From the NCBI RefSeq assembly GCF_011386835.1, contig NC_088791.1, positions 9,920,998 to 9,984,997 on the forward strand: DNA of 64,000 nt, written 5' to 3'. Below are positions 56,997 through 64,000 of the stretch, in pieces (the first letter of the stretch is position 1; each line of letters opens with the position of its first letter). The position numbers and the translations under genes are program-made. Source of the stretch: Chrysemys picta bellii (taxonomy: Eukaryota > Chordata > Testudines > Emydidae). Below the pieces are notes generated by a model that searched no databases, was not told the origin of the DNA, and saw nothing but the letters and a program-made list of their open reading frames with translations.

Positions 56997-57067
56997 GGGC
57001 CTGATACTGCTCTCATTGAAGGCAAAGGTAAAATCCCATTGACTTTAATGAGGGCAGGATTGGGGCC
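56997..57067. mobile_element. mini foldback element
   Basis: 'GGGCCTGATACTGCTCTCAT' with 'GGTAAAATCCC' pairs with 'CATTGACTTTAATGAGGGCA' and 'GGATTGGGGCC'. Confidence 0.7.
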
Positions 57068-57145
57068 AATATTCGGTGCCATTTATTGGAGGGAAAGAAT
57101 GAATGGAAATCTGGTGTTGATCATATTTTAAACTTTAACCAGGGT

Positions 57146-57267
57146 TATGGTGACCAGATGTACCGATTTTATAGGGACGGTCCTTATTTTGGGGTCTTTT
57201 TCTTATATAGGCTCCTATTGCCCCCCACCCCGTCCCGATTTTTCACACTTGCTGTCTAGTCACCCTA
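57146..57267. mobile_element. small palindromic element (GGTGACCAG ends)
   Basis: 'TATGGTGACCAGATGTACCG' and 'ATTTTATAGGGACGG' on the left, 'CCCGATTTTTCACACTTGC' with 'CTAGTCACCCTAA' on the right. Only the outermost ~12 bases are inverted. I recall this as a common turtle repeat. Confidence 0.65.
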
Positions 57268-57626
57268 ACAAGGGTATGATTTGTATCCAAGATCAATAAT
57301 GAGCAGAGGGGGACTTGGGTCAGACCATTCAAATGAAGATTCACATGACATTTTCCTTAAGCCTGGGGGCTGGTTAAGAGCTGGATTTGCAGTTCAAACC
57401 AGTGTCTAACATTAAAAAAACCCTAGTTTGTGTGCAAGGGTCTGTTTAAATCCAACCCTTCCCCCATCCCATTTGAAATGAAATAACAATAAAAAAGACA
57501 GACAAGAATTATTTATCAAATTGCTATCAGCCTCCCCCATTCGTCTTACACCATAACAAACCCTAAATGCTAGGTCTAACGGCCCTTTTGAGAAATATCC
57601 CATCCTGTCCCAATTCTGGGGACTAA

Positions 57627-57697
57627 AGGCCTAATCCAAAGCGTATTGAAGTCAATAGGAGTCTTTCCATTGCCTTAAGTGGGTTTTGGTCAGGCCC
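57627..57697. mobile_element. mini foldback element with TAA duplication
   Basis: 'AGGCCTAATCCAAAGCGTAT' pairs with 'AAGTGGGTTTTGGTCAGGCC'. TAA flanks both sides (57624-57626; 57698-57700), the best sign that this mini-family moved by a Harbinger-type transposase. Confidence 0.75.
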
Positions 57698-57700
57698 TAA

Positions 57701-58535
57701 ATAGCTGCTACTCGTATCCCGGTAATTATTCGGCATTATTTACTCTTAATTAGCATCACCATACATCACTCTGTGTGTGTGTTTGTCAGTGCAATGATGC
57801 CCATAAGTGAGCCTCTTTGCCCCCTGCATTGTTTGCTGTCTGTTTCTCCAGGGCAAAGCGTGGGCCATAAAGAGATGTGACAATCTGTTTAATGGAAGCC
57901 AAGCTGGAGACCCGGCGGCCACCTCAATTAATCTGTAACCAAGGCCAGCCCCAGCAAGGTAAAAGGTCGGGGCAGGTGCAGTGTCGGGAGCCTCTTTAGC
58001 CTGTCTCTTAAGTGCACTGACCTCTGGAGCTGGGGTCATTCATGGTTTGATGGATGCCCCCTCGCTGCTGCCGGCTGATGGGAGCCTGTGTGTCTCTATG
58101 GATGTTTCAGCTAAAGTTCTGCTTAGCCTGGTTCCTTGCTGCTGGCAGGCCAGAGCTAGCCTCCGCTGTGAACTTGGCTGAGGCCCCTTGTGGTGACAAC
58201 AGGGGTTTATACAGGCCAGGGGAGGTGAGCTGCGTGTGCAGGAGAGGTTTCTAAACACATGCAGAGAACATGCAATGCTCATGCAAACAGAACAGGATAT
58301 TGGGACCCAGTCCCGGCTTTCTCATGCACCAGCATCTGCCCTTGGGGAATCCATGGGGTTGGGTGTGGAAGTAACTCAGAATTTAGCCATTGCTTTGTCA
58401 GGTATCTTTCCCACAAACTGTACTCCACTCCCAAAATGCTTTAGAGAGTGAAACTTCCTCCCACTGCACCTCGGTCCGAGACTTACACCAGAATCCCATT
58501 GACACAAGCCCTGAGTCATGGCAGTTTAGAAAGTA
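57701..58535. other. no feature recognised
   Basis: Unique-looking sequence. No gene signals. Confidence 0.5.
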
Positions 58536-58727
58536 CACCTCTATCCCGATATAACGCGACCCAATATAACACGAATTCGGATATAACGCGGCAAAGCAGT
58601 GCTCCGGGGGATAGGAGTGGGCTGCACACTCTGGTGGATCAAAGCAAGTTCAATATAACGCGGTTTCACCTATAACGCAGTAAGATTTTTTGGCTCCCGA
58701 GGACAGCGTTATATCGGGGTAAAGGTG
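58536..58727. mobile_element. mariner-like miniature element, TA duplication
   Basis: Ends CACCTCTATCCCGATATAAC and, complemented, CACCTTTACCCCGATATAAC, each flanked by TA (58534-58535; 58728-58729). Inside, ATATAACGCG-type words recur in both orientations several times. No coding capacity. Confidence 0.8.
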
Positions 58728-58837
58728 TAGTTTGCTCTGCTATTTCATCTCGCATGCGGGGACCCCAAAGAGCTTAAGACATCGGTAAATTTAACCTCAG
58801 AAGCTCAATGACTAGAGGCAGAGAAGTGTCATCATTA

Positions 58838-59038
58838 CAGCTGGTTGGGAAATAGGAATTTTTTTTCCTATGCAAAATTGTGGCTTTTCATCCCCACTTT
58901 CTTCCCCAAAAAGTTTTGGCTCTTTTGATACAATTGAGTTTTTTAGGAAATCAGACACTTCCCATCAAAATGTTTGGTTAGTGGAAAACCCAATTTTCCA
59001 CTGGAAGAAAAGGTTCAGTGGAAAATTTCTAACCAGCC
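58838..59038. mobile_element. AT-rich palindromic element (AGCTGGTTGG ends)
   Basis: 'AGCTGGTTGGGAAATAGGAA' on the left and, complemented, 'AGGGCTGGTTAGAAATTTTC' on the right. Interior rich in 'GGAAAA' and 'TTTTCC'. Related to 14996 and 55210. Confidence 0.65.
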
Positions 59039-59145
59039 CTCATTTTACAGACGAGGGAAACTGAGGCACGGGGGCACCATGACTTGCCTACGGTCATGCA
59101 GCAAGCCAGGGAATAGATCCGGGAATCATGACCAGGGCTGTGTAT
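59035..59145 (-). mobile_element. MIR-type SINE, reversed
   Basis: 'CCTCATTTTACAGACGAGGG', 'AAACTGAGGCACGGGGGCAC' and 'ACTTGCCTACGGTCATGCAG'. Begins exactly where the AT-rich element ends. Confidence 0.8.
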
Positions 59146-60025
59146 GACTTTCTGAAGGAACCAGGAGACACCAAGGTATGGTGAGGGTGGTATAAAACCC
59201 TACAGTGGTGGAGCAGATAGAAAACCCCATCTCTGCAGGAGCAGGCTTGAAATGAGATCAGAATCCAAACTTCAGCATGTTTGGCTCCAGCTCATTGGAG
59301 AGAGAGATTCCAGCTCTGATATGAACTGGGGGCCCGGTTTGGGCCCGTCGCTAAGTTAAATCTACAGTCACAAACCCCAAACTCTGGCTAGGTTGGTGAG
59401 AATCATGAACGCTCTGCAACAGCCTGTGCTGATTTCCAGAACAAGGTGGTAACCAGACAGTCAGTACTAAGTGATTTCAGTTGGCTTTGATCCAAACCCC
59501 AGCAAATCTCCATCCAAGCTGCCCAGTTCTGCTAAGAATTGTTATGGTCATTCCAGTCCCAAACTCCCAGTCGAGGGGTGTCTCGGAGATGGAGTGGGGA
59601 TGTCGACACTGCTGTTTTTAGCAGGGATGTAGCCATGTAGCTTTAGTGGCAAGATGAGCACACCGCGATTCACACCACCCCATCCAGAGCTTCGTTAAAC
59701 TGCAGCCCTATCTACAATCCCTCTCTCCCCAAGTGCTTAGCATTCTGCCTGTTGTGGTTGTCAGGGGGGTTGATGCAATGGATGAATCACCCCATCTGTC
59801 ACCAGCAGTTGACGCTACTGACTGCCATTTGTTCACTGCTGCTTCCTTTGGTTTCCCTTATGTCACTGATACTCATGAACATACTGCTGATCGTTTTGCC
59901 TGCGTTGGTCCCTGCGTATCACGCGAACCAGAGGTTTAGCACAGGGAAGGAGGGTTAATAGGCTGCGTCTTGGGATACGTGTCTGTGTGCTGTCAAACAC
60001 AGAGTGATCAAGGGCAAAGGCTGGG
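59146..60025. other. no gene; possible palindromic remnant 59595-59730
   Basis: 'GATGTCGACACTGCTGTTTT' with 'TTAGCAGGGATGTAGC' and a right side 'AACTGCAGCCCTATCTACAA' resemble a decayed Harbinger-like element. Otherwise unique-looking. Confidence 0.4.
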
Positions 60026-60120
60026 TGGCACAGGATGTCTGTGTTCTGTTCCGAGGTCTGCCAGTGGGGTGTGACTGCTCTTGGGCCTCAGTTTCTCCAT
60101 CTGTAATCTGTAGCTGAGAC
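60026..60120 (+). mobile_element. MIR-type SINE, 5' part, split by hAT
   Basis: 'GTCTGCCAGTGGGGTGTGAC', 'TTGGGCCTCAGTTTCTCCAT' and 'CTGTAATCTGTAGCTGAGAC'. It continues at 60974 after the hAT. Confidence 0.8.
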
Positions 60121-60973
60121 CTAAATTCCCTCTAAGCTGCACGGCCGCGCAGTAGGCTATCAAGGGCCGCCCAGTGGGGAGAGATGCCTCTCCACCGGCC
60201 CCGGAGCTGCCATGGCAAGAGAGAGCTGGGAGGAGTCCTCTCTCTCCACCGCAGCCCTGGGGCAGCTTGCACCCCAAACTCCTCATCCCCGGCCCCACCC
60301 CAGAGCCCGTACTCCCAGCCAGAGCCCTCCCCATACCCCAACCCTCTTCCCCAGCCCTGAGTCCCCTCCTGCACCCCAAACCCCTCACCCCATCCCACTC
60401 CAGAGCCCGCACCCCAAGCCAGAGCCCTTACCCCCCGCACCCCAACCCTCTGCCCCAGCCCTGAGTCCCCTCCCGCACCCCAAACCCCTCACCCCCAGCC
60501 CACCCCAGAGCCCGTACCCCCAGCCAGAGCCCTCACCCCCCCGTATCCCAACCCTCTGCCCCAGCCCTGAGTCCCCTCCCGCACCCCAAACCCCTCACCC
60601 CATCCCACCCCAGAGCCCTTACTCCCCCACCCCAACCCTCTGCCCCAGCCCTGAGTCCCCTCCCGCACCCCAAACCCCTCACCCCAGCCCACCCCATAGC
60701 CCTTACCCCAAGCCAGAGCCCTCATCCCCCCGTATCCCAACCCTCTGCCCCAGCCCTGAGTCCCCTCCTGTACCCCAAACCCCTCACCCCATCCCAGAGC
60801 CCGCACCCCTAACCAGAGCCCTTACCCCCACATCCCAACCCTCTGCCCCAGCCCTGAGCTCCCTCCCACACTCCAAACCCCTCGGCTCCACCCCCGCCAC
60901 ATATCACGTCTATATTGGTGCACGTAACAAAATTCATTCCGCACATGGACGTAAAAAATTAGAGGAAACATTG
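60121..60973. mobile_element. non-autonomous hAT element, 853 bp, inserted in a MIR
   Basis: Ends CTAAATTCCCTCTAAGC and, complemented, CAATGTTTCCTCTAATT. Flanks GCTGAGAC (60113-60120) and GATGAGAC (60974-60981) agree at 7 of 8, an 8-bp hAT duplication. Most of the interior is the C-rich tandem repeat. A 260-codon plus frame (60212-60994) reads through that repeat as a Pro-rich peptide and is not a gene. Confidence 0.85.
60288..60880. repeat. C-rich minisatellite, six units of ~100 bp
   Basis: The word GCCCTGAG recurs at about 60354, 60458, 60564, 60648, 60753 and 60851 (spacings 104, 106, 84, 105, 98). Each unit contains 'CCTCCCGCACCCCAAACCCC' and 'AACCCTCTGCCCCAGCCCTG'. Plus strand nearly lacks G runs; the minus strand is G-rich and quadruplex-prone. 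Confidence 0.9.
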
Positions 60974-61075
60974 GATGAGACTCATCTCACCTGATACGAG
61001 GATCAGTTTCTTAATGTTTCTAATGCGCTTTTGGATCCTCAGATGAAAAATGCTAGATGAGTACAAAGGAGTGTT
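60974..61075 (+). mobile_element. MIR-type SINE, 3' part
   Basis: 'CGAGGATCAGTTTCTTAATG', 'GCGCTTTTGGATCCTCAGAT' and 'GAAAAATGCTAGATGAGTAC' complete the MIR interrupted at 60120. Confidence 0.75.
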
Positions 61076-61959
61076 AATGCATTACATGCACTTAACAAAA
61101 CCCCAAGGGGGCTCCTTGGGTCTCAGGGAGGGCCCTCATGGACATCATCAGTTTGTTGACTGGTTGGGATAGCGGGGTGAGGATATGAACCAAACCTTTT
61201 TGAATTTCACCCATATTTTGTGTCTGGCTTACATCATGCTCACAAACTTGAGTCGTTTTTCCTTTGATCCCCATTGGTTTGCCTGTCTATCTCCTACCCA
61301 CAACGTGCTCTTTGCTACCGGGGGCAGGATCTCTGAAACCCACATATTATGCCAAATTGGGAGGATGGTAACTATCAGTGTCCCTCAGCCCCGGTAACGT
61401 AGAGAGCATTCCTCTGCCTGTGGCCTTTCACCCGTGGTAGACATGGCTGTGTCAGGACTACCAGTCCTAACTGTGGGTTTCTAGACTGACTCTTGTTTGA
61501 CAGCGAGGAGGGACATCACAGCTAAGCTAGGGACCTTGAGCATACCGGGGAGAGGTTAGGAAGAGGAGGGGATGGTGAAGTTTGTAGGCTCAATGGCTAA
61601 CGTTCTGGTAGAGAATTCTCTTCACCAATATTTTGGGGGTGGACAGATTTCCTCCAAGACTCCCCCGTTTTTTACTTTATTGCCCATGGAAAGGCCCTAG
61701 ATTGGGCTTATCCCCCTGCCCATCCAAGACATTGCTGGCTGGAGTTCCCTCTGAAGTTCATTAATGTTGCTTAGGGCCCTCTTCAGGGGGAGGATTCATT
61801 CATCGTAGAGCCTGAGCACGCTTCCTCCACAGCCTTCCCTGCTCCCTCTGCCATGGGGTGTGAAGGATCTGAACCCAGCACCCAGAGTCGGTCTGTCTTT
61901 ATCTATCTCTCTCACTCCTTTTGATGGCTCCCATCACTATTGTGTCTGAGCACTTGCAT
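61076..61959. other. no feature recognised
   Basis: Unique-looking sequence. No gene signals. Confidence 0.5.
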
Positions 61960-62620
61960 GTTTCTGAAACACAAGGAGAGCTGTCCCCTTTCTATTGCAT
62001 ATGCTTCGCTCCGAGCAGCTTTGATTTAAAACAGAGCATTTGGCAAGCGATCAGTCCCTAAAATATTCTAATCACGGATGGTGCTTTAAATTAAACGTGT
62101 AATGAGGTCTCTCTCTTATTTGGTGGGGTGGGAGTGCTAGTGGTCGGGTGGCAAGGGGAAATGTGGGATATAAAGATTGGATTCCAATTTCAAAGCGAGA
62201 TCTAGTCTCTCCTGCTCCCTGTACATACTTTATAGAGTGTGATTGTGCTCCAACCTCCGGCACAGGCCATCCCCTTGTAGGCATTGAGCCGGCTGAGTGT
62301 CCCCGGGGGAGCTCATCTGTTTGTGTTTGCGAGGATAGACATGGCAGGGTTGTTTGGACAGATCCCACGATGTGCTAATTAGAAGTTAAAGATCCAGTTT
62401 CCAGCACGAGACTTGAATGCATTAGAGTGGGGAGCGCTTTGTAATACGCTGGCTTTTTTAGACTGCACGCCACATTAAAACCTACTGTGCTGCTTTGATC
62501 CACGCCACTAAAATAATTCCAGGGACAAACACAAATGGGATAATAACTAATTTAACTGGAATTATTGGAGAGAAACCTTGCAGAAGATTAGAATGTATGA
62601 AGCAGACTGTAATTGTTCAG
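61960..62620. other. candidate conserved noncoding stretch
   Basis: Repeat-free, AT-rich in patches ('GGTGCTTTAAATTAAACGTG', 'TGCTAATTAGAAGTTAAAG', 'AACTAATTTAACTGGAATTA'). It lacks open frames of note on either strand (98 codons at most). Inference from appearance only. Confidence 0.3.
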
Positions 62621-62629
62621 AGTGGGGTC

Positions 62630-62780
62630 TGATGCCTGCTTATCTATTCTATTCATCTCTCCACTGCATCTGTCCATCTACTCTCAGCTGCCCATTAGCC
62701 ATCATTTAACTACTGTTTCTGCCTATTGTCTGTCTACTTTGTCTTGCCACTGTATCTGCTTGTTACTTATATCTGCTATA
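62630..62780. repeat. degenerate TCTG/CTAT simple sequence
   Basis: Words such as CATCTGTCCATCTACT, CTATTGTCTGTCTACT and GTATCTGCTTG recur without strict period. Same character as 63640-63930. Confidence 0.5.
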
Positions 62781-62822
62781 ACTAAGTCCGATTCAGTACA
62801 GGAGATAGGTAGTAGATATGGT

Positions 62823-62934
62823 GGGCCAGATTTTGATTTAATATATTGTGGCATAAATCTGGAGTAACTTCAGTGAAGTGACTGGAATTGCTCTGGATTT
62901 ACCCTTGCGTGATTGAAAGCAGAATTTGGTCTGG
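62823..62934. mobile_element. palindromic foldback element
   Basis: 'GGGCCAGATTTTGATTTAAT' with 'GGCATAAATCTGGAGTAACT' pairs with 'GGAATTGCTCTGGATTTACC' and 'GCAGAATTTGGTCTG'. Family of 5883. Confidence 0.7.
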
Positions 62935-63004
62935 CATGTAGTTGATAGGTCATAGGCAGATCAAAATTAGCTGCCGCTTTCTCCTCTGTCTACAGAACAG
63001 CTTT

Positions 63005-63138
63005 GGTTCTAGTAGTTTAAATGTGGGACTAGAAGAGCTGGGTTCTAGTCCTGGCTCTGGCATTGATGTCTGTGAGATCTTGGGCTAGTCACTTCATCTG
63101 TCATACATTTTCCCCCTCTACAAAGGTGAGTAAGCATG
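63005..63138 (+). mobile_element. MIR-type SINE, 5' part, split by hAT
   Basis: 'CTGGGTTCTAGTCCTGGCTC' is a good tRNA B-box region, then 'GATCTTGGGCTAGTCACTTC' and 'CCCCCTCTACAAAGGTGAG'. The rest lies at 63545-63600 ('CTTTTTAGCAAAGTGTCTTC'). Confidence 0.75.
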
Positions 63139-63536
63139 CAGGGCCGGTGCTACCATTAAGGCAAACTAGGCAGTTGCCTGGGGCAGCAAAAAGCGGAGCC
63201 CCCAATTTTTTTTTACAGTGTTCCTACGCCCCCTCGCCAAGCGCGTGGTCGCCGCTCCACTTCTCCCGCCTCCCAGGCTTGCAGCGCCAATCAGCTGTTT
63301 GGCGCCGCAAGCCTGGGAGGGGAGGAGAATTAGAGTGGGGGTGGCGCGCTCGGGGAGGAGGTGGAGCAGAGATGAGCTGGGGTGGGGAGCTGCCGAATGG
63401 CTCCCCGATGGGGGAGAGCTGCCGTGGGGGGGCACCTCAAGGCGGGGGAGGGGGCGGGGAGCTGCCGCAGGGCTGGGGAAGGGGGCGCAAGGTGGAAGTT
63501 TCGCCTAGAGCACAAAACTTCCTTGCACCGGCCCTG
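63139..63536. mobile_element. non-autonomous hAT element, 398 bp, perfect duplication
   Basis: Perfect inverted ends CAGGGCCGGTGC. The flanks are identical 8-mers TAAGCATG at 63131-63138 and 63537-63544. Inside are an inner inverted pair ('CCCAGGCTTGCAGCGCCAA' and 'GGCGCCGCAAGCCTGGGAGG') around 63275-63320, and a G-rich right half. The perfect duplication marks it as the youngest hAT here. Frames of up to 158 codons are GC-driven. Confidence 0.92.
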
Positions 63537-63544
63537 TAAGCATG

Positions 63545-63600
63545 ATCATCCCTTTTTAGCAAAGTGTCTTCAGATTTAGAGATAAAATAGCACGATATGC
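63545..63600 (+). mobile_element. MIR-type SINE, 3' part
   Basis: 'CCTTTTTAGCAAAGTGTCTT' and 'CAGATTTAGAGATAAAAT' follow directly on the MIR cut at 63138. Confidence 0.6.
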
Positions 63601-63639
63601 ACCAAAAGTGGCGGTGTTGCTGTGACTGTCCATTTTCCA

Positions 63640-63935
63640 ACCAGTGTCCCTATCTATGTCATCCATCTGTTGCACCCATCTACTGTATCTGACTATTATC
63701 TATCATTTGCTGTATCTGTCTATTTATTGTGAGTGCCTGTTTATCATCCCTGCACTGTACCTATCCATCATCTATCTATTGTATCTAGCTATTACCTATC
63801 CATTTCCTGTATCTCTCCATTTACTGTGTCTGCCTATGTTCTACCATCCCTCTACCTGGTATCTATCTGTTCTCCTCATCTACCTTCAGTTCATTTAGAT
63901 GCCATTTACCTATTCATTGTTTGCTTCGTGTATTA
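63640..63935. repeat. degenerate CTAT/CTGT tetranucleotide array
   Basis: Dozens of TATCTATC, ATCTGTCTAT, CCATCTA and TATCTGA words over ~300 bp with no clean period. Likely an old (ATCT)n satellite. The low-complexity frames within it are not genes. Confidence 0.7.
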
Positions 63936-64000
63936 AAACCTCAGTCCATTTTTGCTTAGCTAATGGGTATGATTATTGGATCTTCTTTTGTATTAGGACA

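Noticed and set aside
60288..60880. CRISPR-like array
   Set aside because: Units are contiguous tandem repeats of variable length without spacers, in a vertebrate transposon.
60212..60994. 260-codon proline-rich open frame
   Set aside because: It reads through the C-rich ~100-bp tandem repeat inside a hAT element; the frame exists because the repeat lacks stop codons, not because of selection.
1..64000. A new multi-gene defence, biosynthetic or mobile system
   Set aside because: No host gene, operon or autonomous mobile element is present; all recognisable coding potential is one truncated CR1 fragment.

Overview
This window reads as nuclear DNA of a sauropsid vertebrate, most likely a turtle (probably a cryptodire). 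It is intergenic or intronic. I found no protein-coding gene of the host, no tRNA or rRNA gene, no CRISPR array and nothing bacterial or viral in organisation. Codon-long open frames are many but short, and none looks like a known protein except a piece of a CR1 LINE reverse transcriptase at about 34.7-35.9 kb (minus strand). The taxonomic call rests on repeat content: CR1 LINE 3' ends with the octamer-type terminus (TCATAGAC repeats seen on the + strand), a tRNA-headed SINE whose tail matches those CR1 ends (52.6-52.8 kb), many well-preserved MIR/CORE-type SINEs, a 5S-rRNA-headed SINE, and many palindromic DNA-transposon derivatives. I recall these together from turtle genomes; I could not run a repeat search.

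Layout. 0-12 kb: sparse old CR1 and MIR pieces, two Harbinger-like palindromic elements (8.2 and 9.5 kb) and otherwise featureless DNA. 12.7-13.1 kb: a perfect 100-bp inverted repeat that duplicates part of a MIR copy around a retroelement tail. 13-25 kb: AT-rich foldback elements, a young-looking CR1 tail (18.3 kb), and a degenerate ~40-bp minisatellite (22.2-23.2 kb) split by an older CR1. 25-32 kb: a C-rich hAT element with 8-bp target-site duplication (26.4-27.2 kb), a possible conserved noncoding block (27.9-28.2 kb) and several MIRs. 32-36 kb: MIR and 5S SINEs and the 1.2-kb CR1. 36-44 kb: small foldback elements, nested Harbinger-like elements, a Tc1/mariner-like miniature and a 925-bp solo LTR. 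44-46.5 kb: GT-rich sequence, a 77-bp inverted repeat with ~1.2 kb spacing and a (GT)27 microsatellite. 46-54 kb: MIRs, a hAT, a second probable LTR and the tRNA/CR1 SINE. 55-64 kb: AT-rich foldbacks, a hAT nested in a hAT, a mariner-like element, two hATs each inserted in a MIR, and degenerate tetranucleotide sequence.

How the parts relate: the autonomous partners (CR1 and, by tail similarity, L2-like LINEs) are represented only by truncated copies, and the SINEs share their tails. The DNA elements are all short non-autonomous derivatives (hAT with 8-bp duplications, Harbinger-like with TTA/TAA duplications, mariner-like with TA). Nesting gives a relative age order: MIR oldest, then hAT; CR1 entered a pre-existing minisatellite. 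No new multi-gene system is present; the most unusual structures are the two near-perfect inverted duplications and the sharing of one C-rich minisatellite motif by two different hAT elements.
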